Shown here: piece after piece, positions 14,866 through 16,881 of the stretch
How positions within the stretch are numbered: the stretch's first letter is position 1
How the letters are laid out: each line of letters opens with the position of its first letter
Source: an uncultured Fidelibacterota bacterium
GTDB taxonomy: Bacteria > Marinisomatota > Marinisomatia > Marinisomatales > UBA1611
Direction: 5' to 3'
Assembly: GCA_913041325.1 (NCBI GenBank)
Contig: CAJWHU010000017.1
Coordinates: 1-16,881, forward strand
DNA: 16,881 bases
Translations under genes and position numbers: made by a program
Notes under the pieces: generated by a model
Seen by the model: only the letters and a program-made list of their open reading frames with translations
What the model was told of the DNA's origin: nothing
Database searches by the model: none

Positions 14866-16881
14866 TGAAAATATCTATCGAATGGCTGAAAGATTTCGTT
14901 CAGATCAAGGAATCTCTAGATGATTTGGTAAATTTATTGACTGATCTAGGTTTAGAGGCTGAAGCCTCCCCAATACCACAGGAGTTGCCTGGTGTTGTTA
15001 TAGGGAGAGTAGAGAGCGTGAGCAAGCATTCAAATGCAGACAAGCTTAGTGTCTGCATGGTCAATGATGGTAGGGATAAGCATCAGATTGTTTGTGGAGC
15101 TCCAAATGTAGAAGAGGGTCAGGTAATTGCCTTGGCGACTGTTGGCTCCGTCCTGCCCCATAATTTTAAAATAAAAAAGGCAACAATTAGGGGCGTTGAA
15201 TCATCAGGTATGATATGCTCAGAACGAGAACTTCAAATTTCTGACGAGCACGAGGGTATAATGATTTTGCCAGAAAACCTAAATCTTGGGGATAACTTTA
15301 TAAAAGCCTATGGATCAAAACTTCATTCAATCATTCTGGATATAACACCAAACAGACCAGATGCTTTTTCGCATATTGGAGTAGCGCGGGATATAGCATG
15401 CAAAACAAAGCGCAAGCTTAATTCAGTAAAGGTAAATAAATCCCATTTAAAAACAAACTTTGATATGAAAATCACCTCAGAAAATGAGAAGGATTGCCCA
15501 AGATATGTTGTAGGAAAAATAGTGGATGTAAAGGTAGGGAGGAGTCCTGACTGGCTAGTAGATAGATTGAAAGCATCTGGTCAGCGAAGCATCAATAATA
15601 TTGTTGACATTTCAAATTTTGTGTTAATGGAACTTGGTCACCCAACCCATATATTTGATTACGATAAGATTAAGGGCCATTCGATAGTCGTACGTAGAGC
15701 AAAAGATGGCGAGTGCCTAGTGACACTTGACGGAGTTGAACGTAAGTTTGATAAGGATAATTTATTAATCACTGACGGTGAGGAGCCAATTGCGCTAGCT
15801 GGAATAATGGGTGGCAATAATTCAGCTGTTACAGTTGACACAAAAACGCTATTAATTGAGAGTGCATATTTTGACCCAGTAACGTTGAGAAAAAGTGCTA
15901 AAAAATTATCAATGTCTACTGATGCATCTAAACGCTACGAAAGGGGAGCTGATCCTAATAATTGTGATACAGCTTTCTGGCGAGTAGTCAATCTTATTGA
16001 AAATATTACAGGTGGTAAACTTGATGCAAATCCTATTGACTACTATCCCGCCAAAATCAACAGTGGGAAGGTAGAATTGCGTAAGTCTGAGCTAGATTTG
16101 ATTTTAGGGATATCAATAGATAAAAAAGAAGTTGAGTCTATTTTTAAAGGTCTAGAGATAGAATGCAATTATGCAAACGATAGATGGACCTGCATTGTAC
16201 CAACTTTCAGACCTGATATCGAACATGAGATTGACCTTATCGAAGAAATTGCTCGTATTTATGGATATCAAAATATTCCCTCAGATACAAAAATTTACGG
16301 ATCTTTTAGGTACGAGAACCCAGATCCTGAGGCTGTTCATGAGCCGATCCGCGAGACTCTTGTTTCATGTGGGTTCAATCATATCTATGCCAATTCACTT
16401 CAAAGTGAAAAAGAAGCAAAATTGTCAGGGAAGATTACAGTCTCTATGATAAACCCATTAAACATTGAGATGGGGTCGTTACGAACCTCGTTAATTCCTG
16501 GAATTCTTAAGGCAGCAGACTACAACTATAAGCGAGGTTCAAAGGATATTCGTTTATTTGAACTAGGCAACGTTCACTCTAGAGACGATGGCAGTTCTAA
16601 AATTGCTGAAGAAAAATTTTTAACTGGTTTAATCATGGGGAGTAAGACTAACAATCCTATATATGATAACGGCAGAAAGGAAGATATATTTACTTTAAAG
16701 GGGTACCTAGCCACACTTTTCGAGAGGAAACTGGGAATGAAATTTGAACTGAAAAAAGGAGATTTTCCTGGGTTTGATCTCTCTAGAAATATTTATCTTA
16801 ACGGTCGAAAGTCTGGAGCATTAGGGAGGTTCTCACCAATTTATATGTCTATGATAGATATTCAATTGAAGGAGGTTTTTG
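14865..16881 (+). CDS. pheT: Phenylalanyl-tRNA synthetase beta subunit (3' partial)
   Basis: The first 672 residues of the beta subunit; the frame is open to the window edge, where about 120 residues of the usual ~800 are missing. ATG 14865 shares its A with the pheS stop codon (TGATG), ensuring coupled synthesis of the two subunits. The N-terminus ISIEWLKDFVQI is typical. An EMAP/tRNA-binding domain covers about residues 38-150 (DKLSVCMV, IVCGAPNV, IRGVESSGMICSEREL). The B3/B4 editing module contains RSINNIVDISNFVLMELGHPTHIFDYDKI and IALAGIMGG. The B5 domain and the catalytic-like core (STDASKRYERG, PTFRPDIEHEIDLIEEIARIYGY, NPLNIEMGSLRTSLIPG, RLFELGNV) follow. The C-terminal ferredoxin-fold anticodon-binding domain lies beyond the window. 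Confidence 0.95.
   Translation, partial: MKISIEWLKDFVQIKESLDDLVNLLTDLGLEAEASPIPQELPGVVIGRVESVSKHSNADKLSVCMVNDGRDKHQIVCGAPNVEEGQVIALATVGSVLPHNFKIKKATIRGVESSGMICSERELQISDEHEGIMILPENLNLGDNFIKAYGSKLHSIILDITPNRPDAFSHIGVARDIACKTKRKLNSVKVNKSHLKTNFDMKITSENEKDCPRYVVGKIVDVKVGRSPDWLVDRLKASGQRSINNIVDISNFVLMELGHPTHIFDYDKIKGHSIVVRRAKDGECLVTLDGVERKFDKDNLLITDGEEPIALAGIMGGNNSAVTVDTKTLLIESAYFDPVTLRKSAKKLSMSTDASKRYERGADPNNCDTAFWRVVNLIENITGGKLDANPIDYYPAKINSGKVELRKSELDLILGISIDKKEVESIFKGLEIECNYANDRWTCIVPTFRPDIEHEIDLIEEIARIYGYQNIPSDTKIYGSFRYENPDPEAVHEPIRETLVSCGFNHIYANSLQSEKEAKLSGKITVSMINPLNIEMGSLRTSLIPGILKAADYNYKRGSKDIRLFELGNVHSRDDGSSKIAEEKFLTGLIMGSKTNNPIYDNGRKEDIFTLKGYLATLFERKLGMKFELKKGDFPGFDLSRNIYLNGRKSGALGRFSPIYMSMIDIQLKEVF

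Noticed and set aside
16171..16449. 92-codon + strand open frame near the end
   Set aside because: It is out of frame with pheT, which is continuous and conserved through this region.

Overview
The window is a densely packed, AT-rich bacterial chromosome segment in which every recognisable gene lies on the + strand. Gaps between genes are short and many genes overlap. I see no mobile element, CRISPR array, rRNA or phage gene. Several protein variants, such as the PheS motif-2 region reading RNEAIGYKSYCLFHQVEG, resemble the Bacteroidetes/Chlorobi-type (FCB) branch. Together with low GC and tight packing this suggests an uncultured, possibly marine FCB-group bacterium (Marinimicrobia/SAR406-like would fit). 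This is inference from sequence style, not an identification.

Layout: (1) 1-3442 holds a CBS-pair protein, a retropepsin-like 'ATP-dependent zinc protease' (RimB-type) overlapping a RimK-type ATP-grasp glutamate ligase, and a secreted M28 metallopeptidase. (2) 3443-3532 is a short promoter region with an inverted repeat. (3) 3533-7753 is an amino-acid catabolic cluster: an ornithine-aminotransferase-like enzyme, an ALDH7-type alpha-aminoadipate semialdehyde dehydrogenase and L-lysine 6-aminotransferase. (4) 7753-10706 continues with almost no spacing into rsmI, tmk and a C-terminal processing protease (S41). (5) 10761-10834 is tRNA-Val(GAC). (6) 10845-16881 is the classic translation cluster thrS-infC-rpmI-rplT-pheS-pheT, with pheT running off the window.

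How they work together: the catabolic trio would convert lysine to 2-aminoadipate (Lat then ALDH7). It may also convert ornithine to glutamate semialdehyde (the OAT-like enzyme), possibly sharing one dehydrogenase. The last block makes two aminoacyl-tRNA synthetases, initiation factor 3 and ribosomal proteins L35 and L20.

Most notable points: infC has no ATG, GTG or TTG start at its proper N-terminus and appears to begin at an AUA codon at 12784 behind a strong AGGAG, inside the end of thrS. The lysine aminotransferase carries a short insertion with cysteines every fourth residue (CX3CX3CX3C) just ahead of its PLP lysine. The catabolic operon's -10 box sits so close to its ATG that the message may be leaderless. 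tRNA-Val ends only 10 nt before the thrS start codon. None of these amounts to a clearly new multi-gene system. The cysteine insertion is the best candidate for undescribed biochemistry.
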